DNA of 64,000 bases from Carya illinoinensis. Taxonomy: Eukaryota > Streptophyta > Magnoliopsida > Fagales > Juglandaceae. Under the pieces are notes generated by a model. That model had not been told where the DNA came from and did no database searches. It saw nothing but the letters and a program-made list of their open reading frames with translations. Position 1 is the first letter of the stretch; each line of letters starts with the position of its first letter. This document shows, piece by piece, positions 12,624 to 24,724 of this stretch. The position numbers and the translations under genes are program-made. Where the stretch lies: NCBI RefSeq assembly GCF_018687715.1, contig NC_056752.1:8632001-8696000 (forward strand). The letters are read 5' to 3'.

Positions 12624-12851
12624 AACAGTGCCTCACACCTCAGAAGTCTCAGGTACTCTCAAAGCTAATCTCACCCTGGCGTCCAAATGCCCTACGCTCA
12701 CCTAGCAACGGGTCTTACAGGACAGTAGGTCTCTTGACAAGTTTGGGGATAACTAAACAGAGTAGGAGCTCGGTCTTTGGTTTGTAGAACAACAAAATAA
12801 GTGAAATGATAAGAAGTAATTACGAACTATTAATTACCAGGAGCCGAAAAG
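12624..12851 (-). other. Viral leader between primer site and ORF1
   Basis: About 230 bp of non-coding leader separates the tRNA primer site from the ORF1 start. It has several short open frames at most. I did not detect an unambiguous long leader hairpin. Confidence 0.5.
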
Positions 12852-12866
12852 ATGGCTCTGATACCA
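12852..12866 (-). promoter_or_regulatory. tRNA-Met primer-binding site of the viral element
   Basis: The minus strand reads TGGTATCAGAGCCAT, the complement of the 3' end of plant tRNA-Met used by caulimovirids and many plant retrotransposons. It lies directly downstream of the terminal repeat. Confidence 0.9.
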
Positions 12867-12971
12867 AGAAAAGAGCGGAAGATAAAGAGGAGAAGAAGAA
12901 TCAAGAAAAGAGCAGGAAGATAAGCACAAAGATAAATGGCAAGAATTAAACGTGAGCAAGAATATGTTGCG
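12859..12971 (-). repeat. Terminal direct repeat of the viral insertion, right copy
   Basis: 113 bp matching 5084-5195. It ends abruptly at ...GTTGCG and is followed by TATATATA. In the transcript sense it lies just upstream of the primer site. Confidence 0.9.
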
Positions 12972-12999
12972 TATATATATTATATATATATAATATCTA

Positions 13000-13690
13000 T
13001 ATCTAACAATATATTATTATGCACGACTGAATCTATATCTAACAATATATTATTAGCAAACACAGAGAATGTGACACATGTAGGTCATATTTTCAGCTTT
13101 AGCTTATGAGTACATATATATATATATATATATAAGCGGGTGATGGCTTACTTAGACACTAAGCATATCTAGGCATGCATTAGCATCATATAAGTTTATA
13201 ATGTTAAGCTCTCAAATAATGGCCGACAATATTGAAGATACTCATGGTTGGAAAAATTTTTGTTAACTATTGGTTTTATTCTTTTGTTATTTGTAAGCCC
13301 CCTTGTATATGGTACTTAGCCCTTTTTTTATAAGCCCCCATGTAAATCTGGGTGTTGGATATTGGAGGTGATTGATCAATTGTAAACGCAGTGAATGCAT
13401 TGCTCCTTTATAATTGCTCAAATGGTGTATCCAGATGAAAATGTCAAATATCCAACATGGGCTGATGTAGTCTTGTGAGGAGCTATTTTGTCCATCCCTC
13501 ATGCCCAGGTGCATATTGTTATATCTAACTAGATATAATTTATAAAAATAGAGGAGCAACACAGTTGACATATTGTTATATCTATACTGTTAATTATATT
13601 AGTAGAAGTACTAAAATTCGAATTCCATATATAGGTGCTAGTAATATTTATAGAGTACAAAAATATTTTTGGACAAAAATTACTACTGAA
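13000..13690. other. AT-rich intergenic DNA
   Basis: Contains a duplicated phrase ATCTATATCTAACAATATAT (near 12994 and 13029) and a (TA)n tract at about 13113-13134. The minus-strand open frame 13287-13571 has no recognisable domain. No gene is called. Confidence 0.4.
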
Positions 13691-13699
13691 AACAGTAGT

Positions 13700-14333
13700 A
13701 TTTTTTTTAAAAAATTTTGTAATTGAGTATTTCCAGCGACTAAAATGGCTAGAAATAGATCAAAACTCGTTGTAATTTATCTATTCCAGCAATTTTAGTC
13801 CTTGAAAAAAATGTTAAATACAACAAAGAAAGCAAGCACTGCATCTAATATGGGGTATTTGCAACGCTTTTTGACTTTTTGTAGCAATTTTAGTCCTAGA
13901 AAAAAATCTTAAATGCAACGAAGGAAGCAAGCGTTGCTTCTGATATGGGGTATTTGTAGCGATTTTAGTCCTTGGGAAAAAATGTTAAATGCAACGAAAG
14001 AAGTAAGCGTTGCTTCTAATATAGGGTATTTGCAGCACTATTTAAAGCTTTTACAAGGATTAAAATCGTTGGAATTGCTCAAAAGCAACAATTCTAATGG
14101 GAATTTCATAACTCATTTCTAGCATATTATTTTATAATTTACAACGAAAATATATCGCTGCAATTGACTTTATTTGCAACGTTTTTTTTATTTCACTGCA
14201 ATTGATCATAAGTGAAAGGTTTATCTTCGAACATGCAAGGAACTAAAAATTGCTTCTTTTGATAAATTGCAGCACTTTTTCATAGTATTTACAACGATTT
14301 TGAGCACTGCAAAAGATTAGATTCCTTGTAGTG
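13700..14333 (-). mobile_element. CACTA-like transposon end with subterminal repeats
   Basis: The right edge, read on the minus strand, begins CACTACAAGGAATCTAATC, the typical plant CACTA (En/Spm) terminus, and ends at 14333. Inside it are three imperfect tandem units of about 80-95 bp built on AGCAATTTTAGTCC, GTTAAATGCAACGAA and GGGGTATTTGCA (starts near 13789, 13883 and 13963), typical of CACTA subterminal repeats. I cannot find the matching left terminus, so this is a fragment or a diverged non-autonomous element. No transposase is visible. Confidence 0.55.
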
Positions 14334-16170
14334 ATGATTTAATAAATAATTAAATCTACATCTTTAAACTGGTTTAAGCATTTGGAATAAATAGTAATTT
14401 CACACTAATATGTAATACTCTTAATATATTCTTGATCTGTTTCATCGACCCAAACTCTTATCGTGTGAGCCATACTGTTAATTCTCTCCATGGTACTGTT
14501 TCTGTAGATCAGAATATATTTTCCTAATGTTCACACGCAATGAATTAAGCTTACAAAGCATGTGGGTAGGTGAGTACAGATCATCTCATTTACCTAACAA
14601 CATGTATATTCCTTTGTAGCAACACATGCAAGTTCCCATTCTAGAGAAAAGCACATTATTTCAACAAACTAGAAGAATCCATGGCCTTCCCCACCACGGT
14701 CCCTATTCTAATTTCACAATGAAGTTTGTAGCACTTTTACACCACCACCCTTCTAAATTATCAAAAAATCCTTATCAAGAAAAGTATATTTCTTTCCTTT
14801 GCAGAAGTACTTTCTAGAAATAATTTTGTTCGTCTTTTTAGCTGTGGACATTACTTTCCCTTGGGGGCTAAATTACTAGTGCTAAACATATGCTTAATTA
14901 ATGTGTAATTAAATTAATTATACACATTTTCTTCATATCTTATCATCCAACTCATCACTAGATGATTAATCACATGAACAATTAATTCATTGTTTCTCTA
15001 TCTTCATCTTTTAGCATTTAAAAAAAAATTGAGAAAGAAGTAATAATATATACAAGTTTAAAATGTATCCTCGCGTAGATCGTTTATTAAAAAAAATGGA
15101 TCTACTCATGAAAAAGTATAGAAAACTCACTTTTTCTGGATGTGGTCTACTTTTTCACAAAAAAACACTTATACAAATCTTGTGCAATTATAAATTATTT
15201 CTAACATTACTCAAAATTGAAAATTTAGCCCTGTTAGAATTTGAAAGGCATCTCATCTCATTTTATCATTACGATTTTTTTAAAGTTTTATACAAAATAT
15301 AATAAATAATTCAATTTTTTTAATTTAAAAAAAAAAATAATATTTAAAAATAATATTTTAATAATATTTTATTTAACTTTTATCTTTTATTTAAAATTAT
15401 TTTATCTCATCTTCATACAAATTAAGATCATGATTCATAACCTTGGGGTTAAAAAAAGAAGACGACTTTTCTAGCCTATGGAAGAGTAAAGGTGAAAAAG
15501 CACCTGTACACGTATAGCACTTTGGAGCTTGGGAGGCTATAAAAATGACAACTTTTTTTTGCAGGGGGAGGTGGAGGTTAGGTTGACATCATTGTTGAGG
15601 CCATTTAAGAAATCAAGTAAACCATAAATGAAGTTTGAGATCTTGTGGGAACCATGGTCCCCCAATGTCCAAAATTCCTAATCCATTTTGTGTACATAAT
15701 TCATATATACAACAAGTAATATTAATAATAATTTTTAGTAATACTAATAATAATTTTTTAAAATTAATTATCAGATTTGCGATTCATTAGAATTTTTATC
15801 TGAATTTTAGAAAATGTAAAATTATTAATATTTGCATTGAATTTATGAGTTATTTTTGTCACAAGTAAATTATTTTTAATATAAATATCAGATTATTTTT
15901 TCTTACAGGTGAATTGCACTGCATTGATCAATAATACAATGAAGGTAAAGATGGTGGTGGATGAACTAAAAAGACACGTTGTCAATTAGAACTTTTGAAG
16001 CCAGGAAAAAGGAGAGAGTTGTGACGAGGGCGGTAGCCACGCGCTAAAGCGCTTGGCGGTGGCATATATCTACTTTTTTCAGTACAGTGATTACGTTATA
16101 ATTTTTAAGAAAGGCATATCTGCTTAGAATCTTGTGTCTTGTATGGAATAATCAAGTCTTTTCCTTTGAC

Positions 16171-16206
<36 letters not shown>

Positions 16207-18768
16207 GCTTGCCTTATTTTGTCATAAATATTTTTACAATTATTACCTATAAACATCAATTTTATGACGTAAAAACTTTGCATATTTAATTATTTATACA
16301 AGTAATACAGATATAAAATAATTATATAAAAATAAATTTATAAATTAATATAATCTTATATTATATATTAGATTCATTTTAAAAAATTTTTACAATCTGA
16401 CGTACTACATCAAGTAATGTCATTTTATAAATTTATTTTTATGTAATTTATTTGTGGTTAAAGTATTTTTCATTTATACAATCTGTTCAATTATATTAAA
16501 TCATATTAGTGTGTAATTTTTTTCTATAAAATTTTTGTGTAGACAAAAATATTTTTTTTCAATATTTTATGACTTTAGATCTTTAGCAATTATATGATGT
16601 CAAACTCAAGCTAACAAATTAAAATAATTGAAGCTAACAAACCATAGTAATTAAAGTTAGTTAACATCTTGAGTTAGTTGGAGAAACTTGGCCCTATGAT
16701 ATAATAACAATAAGCTACCATATTATATAATTAAAATAATTATAATTAAACAAGCTCTTGGAAGAAAAAAGTGAGCAAAGAACATGCACATGCTTGGATC
16801 CTTTTATACACGTACTAATTAATAGCTTAAATATATGGCAGTTACCCCCAATAAAAAATAAATAAATAAGAAAAGTTGAAGTCAAAGCACAACAATTTTT
16901 AAGTAAAAAATCAAGAATGAACCAACAGCATTGGCTTATCCTCCTAACTAAACCGGGCCCAACCCGGCCCCCCCAATCAACCAAAATGAAACCCCCACCA
17001 GTTCCAAGCTACCCCACATGCAATGCTGCATATCGACGTCAAATCGAGAAGACTCTACCAGCAAGTAACCTGCTTTTTCTCTTTAATTTATTCCTTAAAA
17101 AAATGCCAATATTAGGTCTAAATTCACTATTTGGAGTGGCCCTTTTGAATTATAGCTTCAATTTTTATTTTAATCACATTTATTATAACATCATGCTCTT
17201 TGTCACTGTATCTGTGTACACATCCTCTCCTAGATACTTCTGTTTTGGATTGCTTCTATTCTTTCATGTCAATGGTGAAAGGAGTTAATTAAGAGTAATA
17301 TTATATATAATTATAGAATGTATAAATATCGTATAGTTATTTTAAAAAATTAAATTAAATTTATTATAAAAAATTAAAATTTTTTTATGTAGATCCTATA
17401 TTTATTTATTTATTTTTAAATAATTACATGATACTTATATACTCACGAGTCAAGATTACAAGCATCATTTCTCGTTAATTAATATCACTAGCTTTTGAAA
17501 AAATAGGCACTTATTTATCAAATAAATTGAAACATTGCGAGCTAAGGAAATTAATTTTTTGGTATATATTGGTATTTATGTTGGTGTACGTATAAGTTTC
17601 CTATGATTAGATGATCATTGTGTTTTCTTCGTATCTTAACAATATTACGGTAATATTATTATATGCTGTAAATATTACGGTATATATATATATTGTATTT
17701 CCTAATTAGTCTATAGTACGCCTTATAACCTATACAATTTATTTACATGTCTATTATAAATTAATTAAAGTATAAATTAAAAATAAAATAAAATTCAATG
17801 CATGGAACGAAAATAATCTCGGAAAAAAATATATATGTCCTAAAAATTGGTTGAAAAGTGAATAAAAAAGAAAAATTCTATTTACAGTCTTTATTAAATA
17901 AAAAAATTATTTTAATAAGAATTTTTTATAATTTTAAAAATTTTAAAAATAAAATTATTTTGATCTATATTATAATTCTCGAATAAATATTTAAAGTTTT
18001 AAATAAATATTTGAAGACTGTATTTGTATTATTCGAATGAAAATTGATTAAGAACATGGATGGATAAGCATCCTAGGCACGGCCGCCGGCTCGCCCTGAT
18101 CAGACAGAGAGGCGTGGGGCCAATCCTTTTTGGATACCTACAAAATACGTAAACGCATGCATAAAACAATGCACTTCGCGACGTTGACACACGCATGGGA
18201 AACAAATATACAATGGGAAGGAGATCATTCAACCCGCCCAGGATCTCACCCCTCATGAAATACAAGCGAGCATTAATGAACAGGCTAAAAGTCGGTGGCT
18301 AATTAAACCAGTCTTTAATTATGAGAAATAACACTTATAATTATGTGTATACAAACGAGATATAATTATTTTAAAAAAATAAATAAATATAAAATTTATA
18401 TAAAAAAAATTAATAGTAAATTTTACTTTTTTTTAAATAATTATATATATGCATTTGTATATTTTACGATTGTATGTAGCATTAATCTTTAATTATTCTT
18501 CCTTAACATCATTTTTAATCAATGAAAAACAATAATTAAGGATATGAATCACGCATGTATGATCTCCTGAAACAACTGTAATTCATGAATGAAGTTGCTG
18601 CGCGCTTAACTCTTAATACTCATAAATAATGTATATTTAATTACCTAATAATTAAGGAAAACTCACCCAAATTTTTTTTATTTAAAAAAAAAACATTAAA
18701 TTGGTTTTGGAAGTATATAAAAGATCAGAATCTATAGCATATATAACTATTGCTTTAAAATATCTTCG

Positions 18769-18801
<33 letters not shown>

Positions 18802-20100
18802 CAGAAATAGCTGTATTTTCACCAAAAAATGGGTGGTGCATGTGCAAGGAAAGACGTTTGGATTACCAAAACCCAATTCAATCCGTATAAATGCAAACAC
18901 ATTGATTACTCATGAAAACTACTGACATCGAAGCGTTCAAGGAATAAGATATGTCATTAATTCCTTTTTTTTGTCCATTTCGTTCCGAAATTTGAATGCT
19001 AAAACATCTGCCGATCTGATGACGAGGACAGCATGCCTACCGTTTAAGATATTTCTGACAAGAATATTGATTAATTGCGGCAAAATCAATCGCCGTAAAA
19101 AGTTTTAAGTTGTTATAGTGGCTTACATCGTTTGCAATACCAAAACAAATTTCATAAAAATCTGATCCAATACCCAAATAGGTTAACCATGCATGCAATT
19201 CGTACCATTCAACCATAAATTGATTACATAAAAGTTAACTTATAAATTGATGTAATCTGACACGATATATCATATTATAAAGTTAATTTTATTATAAAAT
19301 AGATCTAACGGATTCTATAAGAGAATCAAGAATCGAATCCACTCTCTTTATGTATAAAAAAAAATATTATAGTCATAAAAAGATTTCATAAAAATAAATT
19401 TATTGTATATTTTTTCTTGAATTGAGCTATCACAAAGAATAATTAAATTCTTTCTATGCATAGAAATGAAAAATGAAAGACATCAATTATTTTCCCGAAA
19501 CACCTCCATCATAATATTCATAATAATCCATATACTCACAAGCATAATCCAAATATGCTCATTCATATGTTATTTTTTCTTAATGATTAAGGATGTTTAA
19601 AAAATATTTAAAAAAAAAAAAAAAAAAAAAGCAAAAGACTAATTTACACCAATATGCATATTTGAAGTGCATATTTAGTGTACACCCTAGCATTATCCTT
19701 CAAGCAAAATACATAAGCTTACTAAAATATCACATAAATAGTATTTATTAAAATGAATAAATATTAAAATTCAATAACTGTGAAACGGATATTTAAAAAA
19801 AAAAAAAAAAGGGAAATTGCATTAATTACAATTTGTGTCTTTACATCAATAGATACTGTCTGTATATTTTTTTTAAATATAGTATGAATCTTAACATTAA
19901 ATATAGTGAGATTTAGTATTTATATTTATATTTTGTAAATTAGAAAAAAATTAAATAGACAATACCAAAGTAGAAACTTCCAAGGAAAAAAGGAGGAGAG
20001 ATATAGTACACGTAACGAGAGAGAGAGAGAGAGAGAGAGCGTTGATTCTGACTGAAACACCCGTGGAAGAGCCTCTCCTCTCTTCCTCCTTTTGTCTTTC
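14334..20100. other. Long intergenic region upstream of PMT15
   Basis: 5.7 kb of AT-rich sequence with no recognised gene. It contains a (TA)n run near 16176-16200, a (TTA)n microsatellite at about 18771-18800, A-runs near 19608-19630 and 19798-19810, and a (GA)n tract at about 20019-20039. A GC-rich patch at 16025-16065 can form a short stem but is not a tRNA. The open frames at 16917-17288 and 18029-18265 show no known motif and no exon-like context. Confidence 0.5.
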
Positions 20101-20178
20101 TTTTCTTCCTCTTTCTTTGTATATATTCATCCCCTTGACAAGGCCATGCGCGTCCCCTGCACTGCACTCATATATATA
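20019..20178 (+). promoter_or_regulatory. Candidate promoter of the PMT15-like gene
   Basis: A (GA)n tract at 20019-20039 lies about 200 bp before the ATG. TATA-like words occur at 20119-20126 (GTATATAT) and 20171-20178 (TATATATA), followed by CT-rich DNA typical of plant 5' UTRs. The start site cannot be fixed from sequence alone. Confidence 0.3.
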
Positions 20179-20228
20179 CTTCCTCTCTCTCTACTGAGGG
20201 GATTGATTTCTTTTGCTGGTTGGTTTCA

Positions 20229-23200
20229 ATGGCTTTCGCAAACCCACTTCACTATTTTTGGGTTTTCAAAACCAAGAGAGCTAACCTCTACTACCTCATA
20301 TTCGTCGCCATCCTCTGCTCTCTCTGCTACCTTGTAGGAATTTGGTCTCACTCCTCCACCGCCGTCATCCCCTCCTCCTTCTCTGGCGTCTCATGCTCCG
20401 ACCAGTCCCTTAACTCCACCTTCGTCTCCTCCGTCTCAGTCGTCACCCTTGACTTCTCGGCCCACCACCAGGCCCCCGACCCATCTCCTACTGCGGCGCG
20501 TGTTAATTACATCCCTCCCTGCGAGGCCAAGTTCTCCGAGTATACCCCGTGCGAGGACGCCGTGAGGTCCTTGAAGTTCGACCGGAATATGCTGGTGTAC
20601 AGGGAGCGGCACTGCCCGGAGCCCCGCGAGGTGCTCAAGTGCCGAGTCCCAGCGCCCTACGGTTACAAGGCGCCGTTCCGTTGGCCGGAGAGTCGGGACT
20701 CGGTGTGGTTCGCTAACGTGCCGCACAAGCATTTGACGGTGGAAAAGAAAAACCAGAATTGGGTCAGGTTCCAGCGAGACCGGTTCAGGTTCCCCGGAGG
20801 CGGGACGATGTTTCCTAATGGTGCAGATGCCTACATTGATGATATTGGGAAGCTGATTAATCTGAAAGACGGGTCTATAAGGACCGCCATCGATACCGGT
20901 TGTGGGGTACAAACATTTCTCGATTCCCTTCATTTCTTTTTCCTACTCTGTTTTCTTCTTCCTACTTTTCTTGAATGATGGCGGGATGGCCGGAAATCTT
21001 TACTGCGTGAACCGTCCGGTTCATTATATATAGTTAACTCTGAACCGGCCGGTTCATCGTATATAATTGAAATGTGCATTTGAAGATAGAGGCTGCCATT
21101 TGTAGGTGTGGTGGTTGCATTCAATATTTGACTTCTTGAAACCGTCTAGTTCATGGAGTTTAAAGATTTTTAGCATAATTTGTTTAATTCTATAATCTTA
21201 GGACAGCGGTGAAGATAATATGTTGGTCCACTTTCTATTTAATAAAAGAAAAATTGGCGGAGGTCTTCATGTAAATTGTTAAAAAGAAAAAAAGGCTTTG
21301 GAATTATATGCACAGGTAGTAGTTTTTCAATTTCTTCAAATTGAAGTGAAGTATAATGCATGAAAGGTCTGAACTTTCTTGTGTTTTTTGTTCTTTTTTT
21401 ATTTATTTAAAAGTTTCAGAATTGGCTAGAGGAGGTTTTGGTTTTACTCAAATTGCAATGAAGAAACCTTTGTAATTAAGGTTTATTCAATGCACTTTGT
21501 CATTATATCTTTATTACTAGGTTTTTAAAGCACTCATTAATTCTTGAAAAGAGTGCAGGTAAGGAAGCAAAACATGGACCTAGATCAATCTTCCCATAAT
21601 CATGGCACTTTGTAACTACTCCATTCACACTTTCTTAACTTGCAAGTTATTTACAAGTCCAGGGAGTTTTAGTTTAGGCACGTTATCTACACTGTTGGGT
21701 GGTTTCATCTGCATCTTGAGTTTTTTTTTTTTTTTTTAATACTTAAATTCGTACCCAAAACATTAAAAGTAGAATTGAAAGTGATAAAAAGTGTGGATAT
21801 TTGACAAATGTTTTCTGTTTTTGGTTTTGAAAATTTATTCAGGTTGCAAGTTGGGGAGCATACCTTCTTTCTCGTAACATTATTGCAGTGTCATTTGCAC
21901 CAAGAGACACCCATGAAGCTCAGGTCCAATTTGCTCTTGAACGAGGAGTTCCGGCATTGATCGGAGTTCTTGCATCGATTAGGCTTCCTTACCCTTCAAG
22001 AGCCTTTGACATGGCTCACTGCTCACGTTGTCTTATTCCTTGGGGCCAGCACGGTAATCCCAAGCTCCTTCATTTCTATTTCTTCCTATAGAATTTCGTT
22101 GTACTTATCATATTCAATTTTTTTCTGAACTTGTATATTGCTTATAATGGGTGTGCAGACGGGCGTTATTTGATCGAAGTGGATCGAATTCTTCGTCCTG
22201 GTGGGTACTGGATCTTGTCTGGGCCACCAATAAACTGGGAAAATCACTGGAGAGGTTGGGAAAGAACTCCTGAAGATCTTAAGGCAGAACAGACGGGAAT
22301 TGAGAATGTTGCTAGAAGCCTATGCTGGAAAAAAATAAAGCAGAAGAATGACATTTCTATTTGGCAGAAACCAACTAACCATGTTCACTGCAAGATGAAC
22401 AGGAGGGTTTTCAAGTTTCCACAATTTTGTCCAGCACAGGATCCAGACAAGGCATGGTAATGCAGCTTTCAACTTCAATGTGTTTTACTTTTTCTAGTCT
22501 TTTTTAAATCAAATTGATATTTTCTTTCCAACATAGTTCGTTTGAGTTTTCAAAGAAATTTAAAGATCGACTTCTAGTCGTGGATAAATTACTAGTTATT
22601 TCCTATACTTTTGACCTCTTCTTTTTGTGGGATCTCCCAGCAAACGGCCTAAGCAAATTCTTCTCACTGCTAAAAAAGCCTTTATCAGTGATGCCAAAAC
22701 CATAGCGTGTGGTAAAGGATATGGGAATTAGATGTCATTGTCAGTTAAATGTTTCTTTTTCCTCCCTGAAATTCAAACTTTGTCAGTTACTCTATCCATT
22801 CATTGAAACTTGTGTTGTATTGGATCCTTTCTTCTGCCTTGTCTTTCACTCCATGTTGTGTCTGGTTGCTTGAGAGATTTATTTTATTTTAAATATTTTT
22901 TTAATGCATTTGATGGAGCATCTAAAGCTTTTTAGTCTCTGTTCTAACAGTACTCTTTATCTTTCACTTCTTATGCAGGTACACTAAAATGGAGAACTGT
23001 ATAACCCCATTGCCTAACGTTTCCAACATTAAACAAGTGGCAGGTGGGGAATTAGCAAACTGGCCAGAGAGACTGACTTCCATTCCACCAAGGATTAGAA
23101 GAGGAACTTTGAAGGGAATTACAGCTGAAACTTTCACAGAAAATACAGAGCTATGGAGAAAGAGAGTAGCATATTACAAGACCATAGACCATCAACTAGG

Positions 23201-24016
23201 AGAGCGCGGGAGGTATCGTAATTTGCTGGATATGAATTCTTACTTGGGAGGATTTTCAGCTGCATTAGTAGTTGATGATCCTGTTTGGGTTATGAACATT
23301 GTCCCGGTCGAGGCCGAGGTCAACACACTTGGAGTTATCTATGAACGAGGATTGATTGGAACATATCAAAATTGGTATGCTTTTGCTCTCTTCGTTTACT
23401 AATTTCCTAAACAGTGGTTCAGTCAATAGACAAATATCAAAATAGCTATTATTCTTGATTGTGTTTTTTTGCTTTACTAAAGACAAGAGAAAGTTGTTCG
23501 TCGTTTGGCACGCTACTGGCATTACCTAATTTATAACTAAAAGCTTGTCCTTCATTCAGTAGTTTTCAAAGGTTGCTAGTAATTTGTCTGCCTCCTGTTA
23601 GGTGTGAGGCCATGTCAACTTACCCTCGAACTTACGATTTCATCCATGCTGATTCTGTTTTTAGCCTCTACAAGGACAGGTATTCCTCAGTTTTGTAGTA
23701 TTTGTCTTGGTTACTAGACCCTGCACATACTTTTGTTTTTCTAATCTTAAATCAATTGTGCTACAGATGTGATACGGAAGATATCTTGCTCGAAATGGAT
23801 CGGATTTTACGGCCGGAAGGGAGTGCAATTTTCCGGGACGACGTAGACTACTTGGTGAAAATCAAGAGCATTTTAGATGCAATGCAATGGGATAGCAGAA
23901 TTGTAGACCATGAAAATGGACCTCTGGAAAGAGAGAAGATTTTGGTGGCAGTAAAGCAGTATTGGACAGCTCCAGCCCCTAACCAAAATCAACAGGGAAC
24001 CAAAAGCGTTTCATAA
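20229..24016 (+). CDS. PMT15: Probable methyltransferase PMT15-like (DUF248 family)
   Basis: Six exons: 20229-20906, 21843-22053, 22159-22456, 22979-23374, 23602-23679, 23767-24016, with GT-AG introns; 1911 nt, 636 aa. The start ATG at 20229 gives [10 protein letters not shown]; the TTG in the same frame at 20220 is not needed. Residues 20-39 form one membrane anchor after a short basic tail, a type II Golgi topology. Family marks are [21 protein letters not shown], the SAM-binding DTGCG at 222-226, [52 protein letters not shown] and [10 protein letters not shown]. The second domain ends with [19 protein letters not shown]248 proteins are putative Golgi wall-polysaccharide (pectin) methyltransferases. 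I assign PMT15 mainly because QUA3 and a UBX gene lie nearby, as in Arabidopsis. Other PMT14-18 clade members are possible. It converges with the next gene. Confidence 0.9.
21008..21056. repeat. Pair of palindromic words in PMT15 intron 1
   Basis: TGAACCGTCCGGTTCA (21008-21023, one mismatch) and TGAACCGGCCGGTTCA (21041-21056, perfect 16-bp palindrome) lie 33 bp apart, each followed by a TATATA-like word. A degenerate third copy (AAACCGTCTAGTTCA) lies near 21139. Confidence 0.85.
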
Positions 24017-24724
24017 ATAATATGACTTCAATTTTCTTTACATTTTTCTGTTAATAATTTTCTTCAGAAGCTGATTCTTTGGCACCCATTGGGGAAAGTA
24101 CATGTATTCACGTGCAGGAGCATACAGAAAATAAGCCTTGGAGGCGAGCCCAATATTCTCCAAGACTTTGAAAGAGGGGGGACGAGGTGGAAGATTTTGG
24201 AAGAATTTGAGTTGCTTCCCCAAATATTTGGATTTGGGCTGGGATACTTTTAGGCTCCGAATACAAGTCAATTGACTTTGCAAATGGCATGTAAACTCAC
24301 CCAACAAACAAACGTTACATTATTATCATATGAAACACACCGTTTAGCCTCGATCTATTTTTTTTATATATTTTTTAAGTAAGGTTATTAAAGGAGTGGA
24401 TAATTTATTGAAAAAGTAATTTATTTACTAATCATCTCACACGGTACTATGTGAATTTGCAAGTGAAACATTGCGGTGGTTACTTGTCATAAAGCAAATC
24501 AAACACACGAAACAGACTATATACATCATCATCATCACCACCACCAGGCATAACAGATCCTCTCAGTTTGTTTAGCACTTGATGTCCAGTTTCTGTAAGG
24601 TGACCCAGGGTCTCAGATTCTAGCCATTCTAAACAAAGTTTACAAACCACAAACAAGTACAGCTTATATTTTGAGTTAAAACTACGTGCGAGCAGCTAGG
24701 ATTTTCAGGACAGGAGCAATGATA
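24017..24724. other. Converging 3' ends of PMT15 and PUX9
   Basis: 708 bp between the stop codons of two convergent genes. It must hold both 3' UTRs. No other gene is recognised, and the small frames at 24038-24307 carry no known motif. A trinucleotide run (ATC/ACC) lies near 24523-24545. Confidence 0.6.

Larger units (their letters stand above)
5084..12971 (-). mobile_element. Endogenous caulimovirid (florendovirus-type), near full length, broken
   Basis: A 7.9-kb integrated pararetrovirus read on the minus strand. In order it has a leader with a tRNA-Met primer site, one long ORF1 (movement protein, coat protein with CCHC zinc finger, aspartic protease, RT, RNase H) and ORF2. The ORF1 stop overlaps the ORF2 start as ATGA. 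No integrase is present, and the movement and coat domains separate it from LTR retrotransposons. A direct repeat of about 112 bp lies at both ends. Insertion in a TA/CA tract and the one-ORF-plus-ORF2 plan match endogenous florendoviruses, and a petuvirus-like relative is the alternative. ORF1 has frame changes near 11320 and 10505 and stops at 10996, 8666, 7982, 7520 and 7094. ORF2 is also broken. It is a fossil and cannot encode a working virus. Confidence 0.85.

Noticed and set aside
5084..12971. LTR retrotransposon with 112-bp LTRs
   Set aside because: No integrase, and movement and coat protein regions are present. The repeats lack TG...CA ends, and the flanks are TA tracts without a 5-bp duplication. 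A pararetrovirus fits better.
16025..16065. GC-rich patch able to form a stem, considered as a tRNA
   Set aside because: It lacks a cloverleaf, T-loop GTTC and acceptor pairing.
16917..17288. 123-codon plus-strand frame
   Set aside because: No motif, and composition changes from proline-rich to Phe/Tyr-rich AT sequence. No sign of a gene.
20436..20933. 165-codon minus-strand frame
   Set aside because: Antisense shadow of GC-rich exon 1 of the PMT15-like gene.
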